DNA from: Spirodela intermedia
Lineage: Eukaryota; Streptophyta; Magnoliopsida; Alismatales; Araceae
Length of the DNA: 64,000 nt
Direction: 5' to 3'
NCBI GenBank assembly: GCA_902729315.2
Contig: LR746272.1
Location: 4,002,035 to 4,066,034, forward strand
Positions 11,539-24,980 of the stretch are shown piece after piece. The notes beneath the pieces are model-generated. The model saw nothing but the letters and a program-made list of their open reading frames with translations, had not been told where the DNA came from and made no database searches. Each line of letters starts with the position of its first letter. Position 1 is the stretch's first letter. The position numbers and the translations under genes are program-made.

Positions 11539-11930
11539 AAATCATTGATAGTCCCTTAGCGATGGAATTATGAAAATAAAAATTCACAAATCTCAAAACA
11601 TCATATTTCAATGCATAAAAAAATTATACTTAGAAATGATGCACCTCTAGACACTTTGGACTGTTATATCAAGTATTTAAGAAGGATGTCAAGCACGTAA
11701 ATGTTTAAGCACTTCTTAGAATAATAATCTAGATTTTACTTTTTTTATTCACATCTTTATCACTTCTTTACTAATAGATATAATTCACAAGATGTTTCAA
11801 TTATCAATACTCATCCAAGAATAATATTGATCCTACATTTTCTTTTTTCTATGGCTTGATTTTTAAAGTTTCACTATATTTCTTCTATTTTTCTATAATA
11901 GATAACTAGTTTTTCCTGTACACAAATTTC

Positions 11931-12085
11931 GACAATAAGAATGATGTCTCACACCTTTCATGTCTACTCTTCGTTTTCAGGGCTTTCACATTATCTACTA
12001 ATTTTGCGGCAAGTGTTTTTCTATGGATGATTTTCAACAATGAGAATGATGTCTCACACCCTCCATGTGTACTCTTTAGTTTTAG
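11931..12085 (-). repeat. Direct repeat in the element's 3' noncoding region
   Basis: Two copies of a roughly 50 bp block, GACAATRAGAATGATGTCTC and following bases, lie 105 bp apart (11931 and 12036). The same duplication with the same spacing is in the other large copy (45310 and 45415), so it belongs to the element. Confidence 0.75.
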
Positions 12086-12763
12086 ATTTTTCATATTACT
12101 TTTTAATTTTTTTCCAAAATAAGTGATTTCTCTTCACAAGTCCTATAGATCAAGGTGTAAAAATCTTCATTAAACTCAAATGATCAATCAAATTTGTACA
12201 TTAAGTAAATACTATTCATCAAGATTATGAAGTGAAAATCTGTAAAATTAAGTCTCTATTATTTATCATATATCCATGGAGTATTCTAATATTTCATGCT
12301 ACTAAATTATTCTTTTAACTCAATAATAATCTTCTTAGTATCTTTTGGTATCAATCAATCTAATTGATTTAATTTTTGTGCATGCAATATGATGTAAGAA
12401 ATTTATAAATTAGATAGTTTTAACAGTTCTATTTTCTATTTTCAATTCTATTTTTTGCAATAATGAATTTGTCAAAAATAAATCAAAACTATCCTCTTTA
12501 TAGCTGTAATTTTAAATTTTAGAAATATATGTCTAGGGGATTGAAATGTGAGAAAAGTGTCTCTAGAATTTCAAATTTTGGGCTATTTTTTTCTTTGTTG
12601 TTTTGGATAGTTTATGAATTATTTTCTATTGTTCCTAATAGAAAACCAGAAACAGATGTAGTTTTTCTGGACTTTTTCTTAGTTGCTTTTCTAAGTGAGC
12701 ATGAAAATAAATGCAAACACATGTTATTAATCATTTTAAAGTATAAATTAAGACTTAATACTT

Positions 12764-12775
12764 CACCCCAAACTT
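12764..12775 (-). other. Internal polypurine-like tract
   Basis: Minus-strand AAGTTTGGGGTG, 1.2 kb upstream of the true polypurine tract. The equivalent site in the other large copy (46131-46143) is identical over 13 bases to that copy's terminal tract. Confidence 0.55.
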
Positions 12776-13111
12776 AAAATATGACATTGTCCTTAATGAC
12801 ACAGACAAATCAGAACATAATATGCAGAAAATATAATTTTCAAGTGAACCATGCATATATGCAAAGTTAAGCACTAAAACTATTGTCATAATTGATAAAG
12901 TTCAGAAAGACATCATAAATCTCGTTTTTAATTTTTCGCTTGATCTTATACTCCTCCTCCTGCACTTTTTCGAAAAAAAATAAATATAGAAATAAATACT
13001 ATGAAATTTAAAGAAAAATAAAACTTAAAAAATGAACAAAATGAAATAAAAACCATGGGTTGCCTCCTATGTAGTGGTGAATTTAATATCTTCAACTAGA
13101 TGGCTCTTAGA

Positions 13112-15471
13112 TCATATAAGATGATCTATAGCCATTATACTATATTTGTATCCCAAGGTAAGTTTCATGATATATTTTTTTTGATTTAGCATAAATTTAT
13201 GTGCTTCATATATATACCTTGATATATTTTTAGCAAAAAAAAATGGAAATTAGCAAAAATTTCTCAAAAATAATATTTCTATTTTGAAAAGAACCTTTCC
13301 TCATTTTTATCTCGTTTTGTAAGGCTCTCATTCATTAGTAAAAACTTTCTATTAATAGACTATAAAATGTGATCAGTCCATATAACTTTCAAATTAGGTC
13401 TTACTCAATCTAATTTTTTTTCATCTAAAATGATATCTCTAATTCTTCTACTCACCTTTTTTTTAAGGTCTTCTTTTATCTGCATAATCTTTCCTTGCTC
13501 TATTTTATCTTCCATACATATTTGTCCAATTTGTGAGGAGTGAAATATTTCAAGCTTAGACTTAATTCTAATAGGCTGTGGGTTTTGAAGGATGGAAAAA
13601 ATGTCTAATTTCATTTCAGATTTAATGAATATATTAAAATTCAAACTTTCTCCTCTAAAATTATCTCTATATTTATATTATTATTTTTGTTTATCCCTAT
13701 TAGTTGAATCTACTCTTTTTATAACTTTTTGTTACTTTGTTCATTAAATTCCTCATCTTCCCAAGAGCTATCTTCTAATTTCAGTATATGATATGCATCA
13801 TTATTATCACTATCAACATCCATGACTGTAAAATATAATTAGATTTATTAATTTTATTTACTACATCTCCCAAATCAACTGCTTTTTCCTCACTTGAAAT
13901 CTATTTTTCTTGATTTCTGTCCTTACTCCCTTCTACTAAAATTTGGATGATTTTTCTACAATCAGTCATTATTTTTTCATCTAAGAGCTTTTTCTCCTCA
14001 TCATCCTCACTATATTTCTTCATCAATGGTGAGTAATAAATAATTTTATTCAAATTTTCTGCTATTATATTTTCAACCTTAAAATTCTCATTTATTTCTA
14101 GTGGCTCATCTATTTCCTTTAATAATTGAGACTAAGGATCAAGTAAAATATTCTCACTCAATGTATTCATTGTCCTAACATTTTCATTTCATGAGTTCTT
14201 TCTTAAATTTGTCCAACTAGACTCTCCTTGTTGAAATTTTACTATTTGATAGTTTTCTGAAATTTCTATGAGTTGACTAGGTGGTTGTCCCTCTTCTCTC
14301 TTATTCTGAAAAGCCTTTATAATTTTTTTTTACTACAACATCATTTGGTTCATTATTTCCTATATCATTTGGCTCATTGGTTGCATCATATCCATAAAAT
14401 CAAGTTGGATTTGAGAGGGTTGATTTTTTTGAAATCTGTGTTCTTATTTTAGATAAAATTCAAATTTTGAATTGGGTCTAAGTGCTTCTGGATTTTGAAT
14501 ATTATTTGGATCTTTCTACAAAAGATTATTCTCCTAATTAGGATTATAAGAATTAAAAAAATATTCTTATTTTACTAAAATCGTGGGGTACTTACATTTT
14601 CTCTTGCCTAAGCTGAAATGATTGATCAAAAGTAGAACATTGAAATTCAAAATGATTATTTTCATCATACATAGGACATGTACTATATGCAATAAATTGA
14701 AGATTAGGTGGCTTTGTAATATTGTTAATAAGTAAATTAAGTTTTTCTAATATTTGATTAATTTGATTAACCTCATTTCTTAAATTAGAATCATCATCAT
14801 GATGCAATTCATAAATTCTTATCTTCCTCTCCTTGTCATATAACTCAAAAGAGACTTGGGTCTCTAGAATTTTTACTTAAATTCTCATAAAGACTGTAAA
14901 TCTCATTAAGAGTTTTCTCCATAAAAGCTCATCTACATATAAAATCAACCATATTTCTATGTTGTTCTAATAATCCATCATAATTTTTTTTATTGGACTA
15001 TCACTTAGGTATAACACGATGAGGACAATTTGTAAGTAAATCTTTAAATTTTTCCCATGTCTTATGCAAAGTTTCTCCTAACCTTTGACCAAAACTCTAT
15101 ATATGTTTTCTTATATTTTGAGTTTTTCCTAAGGAATAAATTTTTTGAAAAAAAGCCTAGTCTATGTCTTTCTAACTAGTTAATTCTCTATTTAATGTGG
15201 ATAGTCAATAATTAGTCTTGTCCTTAAATGTATGAGGAAATTATTTCATCTTAATAATTTATGATGTAACTTGAGGGAGATTAACTAAATCGCAAATCAT
15301 ATAAAATTTTTCTAAATGCTGATGAAGTTCTTCTAAAGGTAATTCATGAAAATTAGGGAGCATTTGAAAATTTTCATGATTTATTTTGAATTTAATAGTG
15401 GGTGCTAATGAGACTCTAATATTGGATGCTTGTTGATATGAATCAGGGATGTAATAATTTTTCATGGCCAT
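13112..15471 (-). pseudogene. Gag polyprotein remnant of the 9805-17523 element
   Basis: Broken frames in order along the minus strand. First is the Gag N-terminus (MAMKNYYIPDSYQQ, LPNFHELPLEELHQHLEKFY). Then comes a decayed capsid core. Near 14700 is a zinc-knuckle-like stretch (STCPMYDENNHFEFQC), and near 14400 the Gln/Met-rich segment. The acidic extension follows, and the FHSSQIGQICMEDKIEQGK block lies near 13540. The stop matching the plus-strand copy lies at 13112-13114. It carries many stops and frameshifts. No pol domain follows. Confidence 0.8.
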
Positions 15472-15761
15472 GGGATTATTATTAATTTTTCTTTCGGATC
15501 TTTAGTTTTGGATGAAATAGTGGAAGGATTTTCTAGCCTTGGATGTAAGGATCTTCTACCATGCATAAAAATCAATAAATTTGAGGAAAAAGTTTAATAA
15601 TTATTACCCTCCTTTAGTATGCTCGAGTCCATGCCTTGATGATCTTCGTTCTCTCTTTTTTAAAATTTTTTTTCTACAAGAAGTAAAATGAAAACAAGAG
15701 TTAATTTTTTTTTTGTACTCTAAAAGAAAAACAAAAAAAAACTAAATATTATGTAATATAT

Positions 15762-15778
15762 TCCCAGCAATGATGCCA
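15762..15778 (-). other. Decayed tRNA-Asp primer-binding site
   Basis: Minus-strand TGGCATCATTGCTGGGA, a mutated form of TGGCGCCGTTGCCGGGG, just inside the 5' LTR. Confidence 0.7.
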
Positions 15779-15783
15779 AAATT

Positions 15784-17523
15784 TAATGTGACTTAGTTGT
15801 TGTATAGTAAATCATGTAAATTTAAAATTTATAAAATTAGAAAATACTACTTTTCAGATATTTAGAAGTATTTTTGAACAAATATTTAAATTTTAATTCA
15901 ATAAAATTTTAAAAAATAAGAAGAATTTTCCAAGTTGATCTAGGGATGTAATATAATATCAAGTAATTTTTCAGAATTGTTTTCAAAGAATATGATTTTT
16001 TATGAATTTTAGATTAAGAAATGAAAATAAAATATATTTAAAATTAAAGAAAAGGGAAATAAGGGTATGCACATCAGGATGACATTAGCGTTCAACAAAC
16101 ATAAATCAAACAAAGTTTCATCTGACGATCCTTATGTAAACAATTCTAGATGATTTAATTGATCAAATTAAGATTTGTAAAAATCAAAAGAATTGTAATT
16201 AAATGAAGAATAGTTTGATAAATTTAAATCACATAAATTATCACTAAATGAAGTGAAAATTAAGTTGAAAGCACGAAAATAGAGTTTCGACATCGCTTCA
16301 ATGATGCGTCGGCGATGTAGTGAAATCCTAAGGGTTCGGGAGGATTGTTGTGCAGTGTTCATGGCCTCGAAGGCTCTCTTTGGACAAGGACGACATACAC
16401 AATCTCTAGATCTTCTTGCGAAGTTTACAAATCAATGAAATTGGTCGCCAAATCATCTACAACGGCTGTCACCTAGCAGAATAAAAAAATAACGACTTTG
16501 CAACTCTTTAGCAGCTGTGACCTGACAGAGAGGAGCTAGATAGACGTGAAGTGCGTGTTAGGGAGCTTCATCCTTAGGTCCATGGAGCAAAAGGAGGCTT
16601 TTCATTACATTTAGCACGCTCTCACGAGGTGGTGACTCGTCTCTTGGTAGATCGTCTTCTTCCCGACGATGGCTTATTCATCGATCAATCAAAGATGGTT
16701 TAGTTAATAGATTTCTGATCTTTTTATTGTAAACTGTTTAATAATTTTAATAACACTCGACAGAATTACGTTGATGAGATTTTCACTAATGATCAAGTGA
16801 TTCTGGTGGCTTAATCATTCATCGGCAATCTATAGTAAAGTTGTGATTTAATCAGATAAAAATACGAGTTTTGGCTCTCATAAGATTTGAACTTGTGCCG
16901 GTCGTTTGCCTACATGAGAGAGAGGGAATAAGTTCTTCAATATCTTTATCTAGTGACATCATCATGATATCTCCCTATTATAAATAAAGGGTATTTTTGG
17001 TATTAAAATCTTCGAAAATATTTCGGGAAAGGTGTGACTGCCAATTTAGTCTCACATTAGTTATATGCTGAATGTTGAGATGCATATATGGTAACATAAG
17101 ATTTGGGAATCAATGAGTCCCTTGTGTGTGTACGACCACTCCTTGCCCCACAATTGGTTGGCCACTAGTGATGTGGAAGGGGAGTGGTGCACATGTGCCC
17201 CTATCGGCCCATAGTTGCTCGAGCCCCTGCTTGAGGTTCCACCTCAACTGTACTTTTGACTTGCTTGCAGGCCCGGCTGGCTGACGGGTCCCCCTTTTTT
17301 TCTTATTTTTGATTTTCTTTCAATTTTATTTATTTATCTCAAAAATAAGATTATAAAAATCATATCAATTTATATGAAATCATATAATTAGCCAAAAAAA
17401 TCACATTCAACAATTGAAAATCACTTTTCACAAATTAACACAAATATAAGTCAATTTATCATTAGTTAAGGCTAAAAATATATTATTTATTAATTATTAA
17501 CTCATAATAATGAAGACTTATCA
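15784..17523 (-). mobile_element. 5' LTR of the 9805-17523 element
   Basis: A 1740 bp minus-strand LTR. Its upper end is GAAGACTTATCA and its lower end TAATGTGACTTAG. Like its partner it carries the optional 110 bp segment (about 16920-17035). CG sites are often TG or CA, which is typical of methylated old copies. Confidence 0.85.
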
Positions 17524-17541
17524 GCCACCCATCTTGTTATT

Positions 17542-17701
17542 TGATAAATCTTCATTATCATGAGTTAACAATTAATAAATAATATATTTAAAGCATTAAC
17601 TCATGATAAATGAACTTATATTTATCTTAAATAGTGAAAAGTGACTTTTAATTAGTTAGTGTGAATTTTTGAGTAATTATGTGATTTCATGCAAATTTAT
17701 T
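17542..17701 (+). mobile_element. Left-end fragment of a family A LTR
   Basis: About 160 bp matching the LTR start (TGATAAATCTTCATTATCATG through GTGATTTCATGCAAATTTA). Similarity then stops. Confidence 0.75.
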
Positions 17702-17916
17702 AGAATTTGAAGAATAGAAGAATATGTTTATGGTCTTCACTTTTAATGATGATAATCCTATTTCTTTGAAAAGATGTGTCAATATATTCATAAGAAATAC
17801 AAGAGCCATTTTCAATAGCCTTGCATGCACTAAAATCAATTACTTAAGTGAAAATCTTCATTCTAGCTTTCTAATGTGTAGCTTGATTGAAATGTTGAGG
17901 TTGTTATAGGGAGTGG
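17702..17916. other. Target sequence of a nested LTR
   Basis: AT-rich, no gene recognised. It ends in AGTGG, the target duplication of the LTR that follows. A 62-codon open frame here has no family features. Confidence 0.5.
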
Positions 17917-20900
17917 TGATAAGTCTTCATTACCATTAGTTAATAACAAGTAAATAATATATTTTTAGCCTTAACTCATGATAAATAGAATTATATTTGT
18001 GTTAAATTGTGAAAAGTAGTTTTCAGTTGATTAATATAGATTTTTGGTTAATTATGTGATTTTCTATAAATTTATATGATTTTTATAGTCTTATTTTTGA
18101 GATAAATAAAGAAAAAAAATTTAGCAAAATAGGGGGACTCGCTAGCCAGCCGGGCCTGCAAGCGAGTCGGAAGCATAGTGAAGGGGAGTTGTGAGCAGAG
18201 GTTCGAGTGGCTAGGACTGATGGGGGCACACGTGCACCACTCCCCTTCTACGTCACTGGTGGCCAGCCGGCTATAGGGTAAGGAGTGGTCGTACACACGG
18301 GAGAAAGGGACTCATTACTTGAAAATGTGATATTATTATTTATTCACCAAAACTTTGGCGCACAAGCGATGTGAGACTAAATCCACTTTACACCTTCCCT
18401 TGAAAGGCTTCGAAGGTGGGTGACGTGACTTAGTCATTATATAGTAAATCACGTAAATTTAAAATTTATAAAACTAAAAAATACAAATTATCAGATATTT
18501 AGAAGTATTTCTGAACAAATATATCAATTATAATTCAATAAAACTTATAAATATAGTGATAATTTTTTAAGTTGATCACAGGGGTGTAATATAATATTGG
18601 GTAATTTTTCAAAATTTTACTCAAAGAATAAAATTTTGTTATGAATTTTACACTACGAAATAAAAATAAAATATATTTAAAATTCAGGAAAAAAAGGAAA
18701 TAAGGGTGCAGACGTCAAGATGGCGTCAGCGACCGGCAAACACAAATCGGGTGAAAACAGAGTTCTGCCTGACGATGCTTATGTATGCGATTAGAGACGA
18801 TTTAATTGATTAAATAAAATTTGTAAAAGCCGGAAGAATCATAATGGAATGAAGTATATCTTGGTAAATTTAAATCACACAAATTATCACTAAATGAAGT
18901 AGAAATTAAGTTTAAAGTAGGAAAATAGCGTTCCAGCATCACGGCAACAATGCGTCAACAATGCACCGGAATCCTGAGCATTCGGAAGGATTATCATGTA
19001 GTGTCTACAACCTCAAAGGCTCTCCTTAGACAAGGATGATGTGGGCAATCTCTAGATCTCCTTGCAAAGTCTAGAGATCAATGAAATAGGTCGTCGAATC
19101 ATCTCCAGCAGCTGTCACTCGACGGAGAAGAGCTGGATGGAGGTGGAGCGCGTGTTAGGGAGCTTCTTCCTCAAGTTCGTGCAGCAAGAGGAGGCTCTTC
19201 ATCGCATCCAGTACGCTCTTAGGAGGTGGCGACTCATCTCTCGACAGATCGTCCTCTTCTCGACGATGGCTTGTTTGTTGATCAATTGGAGATGCTTTAC
19301 TCAATGGATTCGCGATCCTTTTATCATGAATCGTTCAACAATGTTAGTAATAATGCTCCGCGAATTGCATTGACGAGATTTTTACTGATGATCCAGCAAT
19401 TCTAGTGGCTTAATCCTTTACTGGTGACCGGTTGCTTGCCTTTTTTAGGGAAGGTGTGACGCGGGTTTAGTTCCACATTGCTTGTGCACCAAAGTTTCGG
19501 GTGAATATATATTAATATTATATTTGCAAGCAAGTCCCTCTCTCACGTGTGTACGACCACTCCTTACCCTATAGCCAGCTGGCCACTAGTGACGTGGAAG
19601 GGGAGTGGCATACATGTGCCCCTATCAGTCCTAGCCGCTTGAGCCCCTGCTTGCGGCAACTCCTTGACTGTGCTTTTGACCTGCTTGTGGGGCCGGCTGG
19701 CTAGTGGGTCCCCCTCATTTTCTTTTTTTTTAATTTCTTTTTCTTCATTTATCTCAAAAGTAAGACTATAAAAATCATATAAATTTGTATTAAATTACAT
19801 AATTACCCAAAAATTCATGTTAATCAACTGAAAACCATTTTTCATACTTTAACACAAATATAAGTCTATTTATCATGAGTTAAGACTAAAACTATATTAT
19901 TTACTAATTATTAACTCATGATAAGGAAGACTTATCAACAGGCAACCAGCACGGGTTTGAATCCTCCTAGAGCCAAAAGTCGTATTTTATCTAATGATCA
20001 CAAGTTTCCTACAGATCGTCGGTGAAGGATTAAGCTGACAGAATCACTGGATCATTAGCGAAAATCAAGTCAACACGATTTACGGAGTATTGTTACTAAA
20101 ATTGTTGAATGATTCGTGATAAAAGGATTGCAAATCTATTGAGTAAATCATCTCTGATTGATCGACGAACAAGCTGTCATCAGGAAGAAGACGATTCGTC
20201 AAGAGACAAGTCGCCACCTCTTGAGAGTGTATCGGATGCGATGAAGAGCCTCTTTTTGTTGTGCGGACTTGAGGATGAAGCTCTCTAACATGCGCCCCAC
20301 CTCTATTTAGCTCTTCTTTGTTGGGTAACAGCCACTAGAGAGCTGTAAAGTCGTTGTTTTTCCACTCCGTCAGGTGATAGCCACTAGAGATGATTCGACG
20401 ACCCATTTCATTGATCTCTAGACTTCGTAAGGAGATCTAGAGATTGCTGACATTGTCTTTGTTCAAAGAAAGCCTTCGAGGCTGTGGACACCACACGACA
20501 ATCCTTCCGAACACTCAGGATTCCAGTGCATTGTTGACGCATTGCCGCCGCGATGCTAGAACTCTATTTTCCTGCTTTCAACTTAATTTTCGCTCCATTT
20601 ATTGATAATTTATGCGATTTAAATTTACCAAGTTATACTTCATTCAATTACGATTCTTTCGGCTTTTATAGATCTTAATTTGATCAATTAAATCATCTAT
20701 AATCACTTATGTAAGAATCGTCGAGCGGAACTTTGTTTCCACCCGATTCGTGTTCGCCAGGCGCTAACGTCATCTTGACATCTACACCCTTATTTCCTTT
20801 TTTCATGAATTTTAAATATATTTCATTTTCATTTCATAGTGTAAAATTCATAACAAAATAGTATTCTTTGAGTAAAATTTTAAAAAATTACCCAATATTA

Positions 20901-21072
20901 TATTACATCCTTGTGATCAACTTAAAAAATTACCACTATTTTTAGAAGTTTTATTAAATTATAATTGATATATTTATTCAGAAATACTTTTAAATATTTG
21001 AAAATTAGTATTTTCTAGTATTTATAAATTTTAAATTTGTGTGATTTACTATACAACAACTAAGTCATGTCA
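17917..21072 (+). mobile_element. Solo family A LTR, split by another LTR
   Basis: A plus-strand LTR in two pieces, 17917-18420 and 19938-21072, together about 1.64 kb, the normal length. The outer flanks are a perfect five-base duplication, AGTGG at 17912-17916 and 21073-21077. This proves insertion of one element followed by LTR-LTR recombination. The gap is filled by a minus-strand LTR. Confidence 0.92.
18421..19937 (-). mobile_element. Minus-strand LTR nested inside a plus-strand LTR
   Basis: A 1517 bp LTR running from TGACGTGACTTAG (reversed end) to ACTTATCA. Its flanks GTGGG and ACAGG do not match exactly. It has only one copy of the internal 49 bp unit. It is younger than the LTR it splits. 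Confidence 0.88.
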
Positions 21073-21186
21073 AGTGGCTTTTAGCAAATGAACTTCAAGA
21101 AGAGTTAGCCATAGATTTGCTTAAAATATTCCAATCTTTTGATAAGGTGTACTCTCATACCAATTTTTAGTTCCATTATAGGCTAT

Positions 21187-21545
21187 ATTGTATACAAAGG
21201 GGGGAGGATGAATTTAAATACTTTCTATCAAAATAATATTTAATGGATCAGCATAACATATTATGGTTGACTTGTTTGGGCAGACATAGGGAGTCAACAT
21301 ACTAGTTGGGAGGTCATCATACTCAACTGATGTACTAAGTCAATTGACTTGGCCAATTCACTGGTCAACAAACTAAACTTTGAGACATGTTGGATGTGAA
21401 TATTTATTGTCATTCATCATTTCCTTAGCCTACAACTACTTTCCAAGGCTTGTACCCTTAGTTTTGATCATTCGCATTTAAAGGAATATAGGTGAACCTC
21501 ATGGGATCAATAAATCCCTAACACAATAGATTTAACAAGTCTATC
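21187..21545 (+). repeat. Dispersed repeat copy 1 (copia LTR-like)
   Basis: Begins with a G-run followed by GATGAATT. It later has CTTAGTTTTGATCATTC and GATCAATAAATCCCTAACAC. The same blocks recur in the same order near 22205-22420 and 23885-24165. G-runs followed by GAATT are common at plant copia LTR borders. Confidence 0.4.
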
Positions 21546-22204
21546 ATCGCACATTAAACACTTAGGCACTTGATTGCCTCTCTATTATCCCTCTGATTCC
21601 CCCCCCCCCATGTTGGAAATCATTGTTGCAACATTACTCACACCAATTTGTAATGTTCTGACATAAACTTTGAAGTGCATTGACACTTTGAATTAATGGC
21701 ATGTCAAAGCAATTAATTTAGTGATTGTGATTGATTGCCACAATATAGTGAAAAGAACAATCAAGAAAGATATGTGATAGAAAAAGTAAAGATTTTACAT
21801 TGAAAAACTGAGAGACAAAGTGTCAACCCATGTGTCTACCCATTTACAGCTAAATTAAAAAAATGTAGAAGAAATTCAAGCCAACTAATGTAGAAGAAAG
21901 AAAAAGTATGAATTAAAATTAATAAAGACAAATAAAGATTTTCTATGAGATATAATACATGTGAGAATTCTCAAAATGACTTGCAGATCTTTCAGCGGAT
22001 ATGTAGTTTAACATGTTTGAAATTTAAACGAAAATTAGAAAATCTCTTGAAAATATGTTTGTAGAAAAACCTAGTTAAATTGATAGTTTGATTGCGCATA
22101 CTACTCTCAACCTCGAGACAAGGGTTCACCCTTGTAACCTTTAGCTCACCAAATCTGAAATGTTTCAACACCTATGTGTTAGGTCCCTAAATTGCTAAGC
22201 TGGT

Positions 22205-22420
22205 AAGTTAAAGGGGGGAAATGAATTGACTTCTAATGTACTTTTCATTTTTATGTCTTTTTAATCACTATTCTAATCTTAATATCATAGGTTCAGCCTC
22301 TTTGGGCCTACATCGGCTTCACATATCATTATGTTAGTTCCTCTATTCTCTCCTTGAGAAAACAACTAAACTTAATGAGATCAACAAACCCTTAGACATA
22401 GATTTCTTGAGCCTTTTAAC
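22205..22420 (+). repeat. Dispersed repeat copy 2
   Basis: AGGGGGGAAATGAATTGAC start and GATCAACAAACCCTTAGACA end. Diverged from copies 1 and 3. Confidence 0.35.
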
Positions 22421-23884
22421 CCATTCTCTCAATAGAGTTCATGAGCTTTTCAACCCACACAAGATATCAAGGTTGTAGTAAGCCTTTCAACCATGTGGCA
22501 AGTACTCCTCAAGCACCTTTATGTATTTAAAAAAAATAAAATAATAATAAATATTCAACATGATTTTATCATTTTCATGTAGGATGATGAATATCGTTGT
22601 TGAAGAAGATGTGTGTGAAATAACTTTTTAAGATGTCAAGCAGCAGCTAATCTTCTGGTGTTGTAGATGCTTGGAAATGTGAATTGCAGCTTGGGTTCCA
22701 TAGAGAATGAAATAATTTTCTAGGAATCTCTTCAAGCAGGAAGGGCTGCATGAGAGCTTCTCTCTTTTTTCTCATTCTCCTTATTTTGTTGCTCCCCAAA
22801 TCATAATGTGGCTGAAGTCCCTTCTTTTATACTCAACTTAATAGGCTAGATAGTCATCTCAACAGCTAGTTGAGTGGTGCTTATTGGGCCATGCACGTGC
22901 CTGAAAATTGACAAAAATATGTTTCTTAATATTGTCAAATCGATAACTAATTTTGACAAACCATTTGTTGCATTGGATTTTTCCTTGGATCAACTAAAAC
23001 TCTGTGACACAATGTTACAGCGAAAAATCAATTTAGCGATGGGTTACAAATATGAACCATTTTGCTTTTGACTGAAATTGTAAACTCAGTAATATTGAAA
23101 AAAATATCAAAAATTAAATTCTTAGATTTTTTATGTGGTAGTTATTGTATTGTATTTGTCTTTCAAATTATCTTTCAAATGTGTTGTAGCAACCCTATGC
23201 GTGTGACATCATTTTTAATATAAAAATGATTTTTTTAAGTACACTCATAAATATTGACAATTAGGCCCTGGAGAGAATTTCACTTGATTTATAAATTATG
23301 GGAATTCACACGTCACATACTGTACAAGTGTGATTCATTTATTTCTAACTTAACCTTTTCATCATCAAATATGTGAATCTTTTAAACATAGTGGTCTTCT
23401 TTTTGGGTTCTATATAAACCTTGTACTATATAAAACATTTGTTATGCCTCAATAACAAATGAATTTGGTCTTTTTGTGCCTAAATTCTACATCTATTTTC
23501 TTCAGCAGGGAAAACGTTCTCAAAACTTTCTCAAGTACCGAAATATTCACAAAATGAAGGAAGTTCATCCTCAGCTTCGAAATCAGATTTTAAGTCTTCT
23601 ACTATTGCTTTTACATTAAGGCATTCTAATTTTGGAAGCTAGACCTATAAAATTACTAAATAAGGATATTTGATCCTATGAATTCGAAATAAATATGGAG
23701 TTTTATAATGATAAAAACCCTAAGTTCATATAGACTAGGGATTTATGATATAATATAAATTTAAATGTTCATTTCTCCTTCCTATTTAATGTGTTGACTC
23801 AGTGTATCGACCCAATCCAATCAACTTAATATGTATTGACCTAGTGTGTCGACCCTATGGATACAAAGGAAAGTTGGAAAGAAT

Positions 23885-24165
23885 CTCAAGAGGGTGCTGA
23901 ATTAGTTGTTTAAAATATTATTTTCATTTGTTTTGATCTTTTGCTAAGTGGGCTGGCACAAAATTTGTTGGGTCAACACACATAGGGTTTGGCCAGAAGA
24001 TAGAGTAGATGACTTAAATTTGTAGTGCTACAGCCTTCATTAGCTTATATCTACTTATGTAGGGTTATTCCCCTTAGTTTTAACTATTCTTTCTGAAAGA
24101 ACTGTAGCTGAAATTCACAGATCAATAAATCTCTCTACATGTTATATCCTATGGGTCCATCTCCC
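23885..24165 (+). repeat. Dispersed repeat copy 3
   Basis: AGAGGGTGCTGAATTAG start, then CCTTAGTTTTAACTATTC and GATCAATAAATCTCT in the same order as copy 1. Confidence 0.38.
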
Positions 24166-24980
24166 CATGTGAGACATCAACACTATTTTATTCTTTCAGC
24201 TTTGTTAACAATACTCTTAAAATGCTTTCACATATGACTATGAATAGAAGACTTACATTTGATTTTTAATTAGCTTTATTGAGTTTGTGAGTACTTGAAT
24301 ACTTGATAAAGCTTGTGAAAAAGTTAAACTTACAAGAAAGTTTAGGTGAAATATTCTGATAATATTTGAATGAACTGATCTGTCATTGAGGGGATATTTG
24401 AAAGCTCTTGAGATGGGCTTTTATAGAGTCCTAAATCTTGATAATTTGAGTTCAAATCTCTAAGATTAAATTGTTCAAACTATATCAAGTAGACACATAG
24501 GTTTGGCCACATTAAAATTTGTGCAGTCAAAAGTGCACATTTTGTCACATTAACTCACATTTTCTTCAAAATAATTTCAATCACTTTGTATTAACAATCT
24601 AGAGTTATATTTTTATTGATAATGACTACTAAATACTCAAAATTAAAGTCTATATAATTAAGACTGCCCCAAAATAATGATTTGACGAGAAAGAGAACTG
24701 CCACGACTCATTTAACCATCTTTAGCATACAACTAAAGGTAAGAGGTTGGAATAATATGAGATCTTCTGCTACTCAACATCCTCAGGAAAGACACTGATG
24801 AATAACGTGAAATTTCCCTATTATATTTTAAAACTATAATGTATACATAACTAAAGTTAAATCTTGATTCATAATTTTAACATGGGTGCATGTGCAGGTT
24901 AGATCTTTTTTAATCCGCCTAGCCCTGGAACAGAACAGATAAAGTACACAACTTTAAATACCCCTAATTTCTCTGCGCAG

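Larger units (their letters stand above)
9805..17523 (-). mobile_element. Family A element with both LTRs, gag only
   Basis: A minus-strand LTR retrotransposon of about 7.7 kb. The parts are: 5' LTR 15784-17523, primer site 15762-15778, gag-like region 15471 to 13112, an internal polypurine-like tract 12764-12775, terminal polypurine tract 11527-11538 and 3' LTR 9805-11526. The outer flanks are GCCGG and GCCAC, so a target duplication is at best partial. No protease, reverse transcriptase or integrase motif is present in the 4.26 kb interior. Many stops and frameshifts mark it as an old copy. Confidence 0.85.
21078..24980. other. Gene-free AT-rich region with dispersed repeats
   Basis: No coding frame is convincing; the 65-codon frame at 22874-23071 has no recognisable family. 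The region holds a poly-C run (21599-21609) and three diverged copies of a repeat listed separately. The sequence looks like decayed retrotransposon LTR material. Confidence 0.55.

Noticed and set aside
11931-12085. CRISPR-like direct repeats
   Set aside because: Only two units, 105 bp apart, in a plant retrotransposon; not an array.
9800-17528. Target duplication GCCGG/GCCAC around the 9805-17523 element
   Set aside because: Only three of five bases match; could be decayed, but it is not evidence alone.
18416-19942. Target duplication around the minus LTR at 18421-19937
   Set aside because: Flanks GTGGG and ACAGG differ at three of five positions; too weak to claim.
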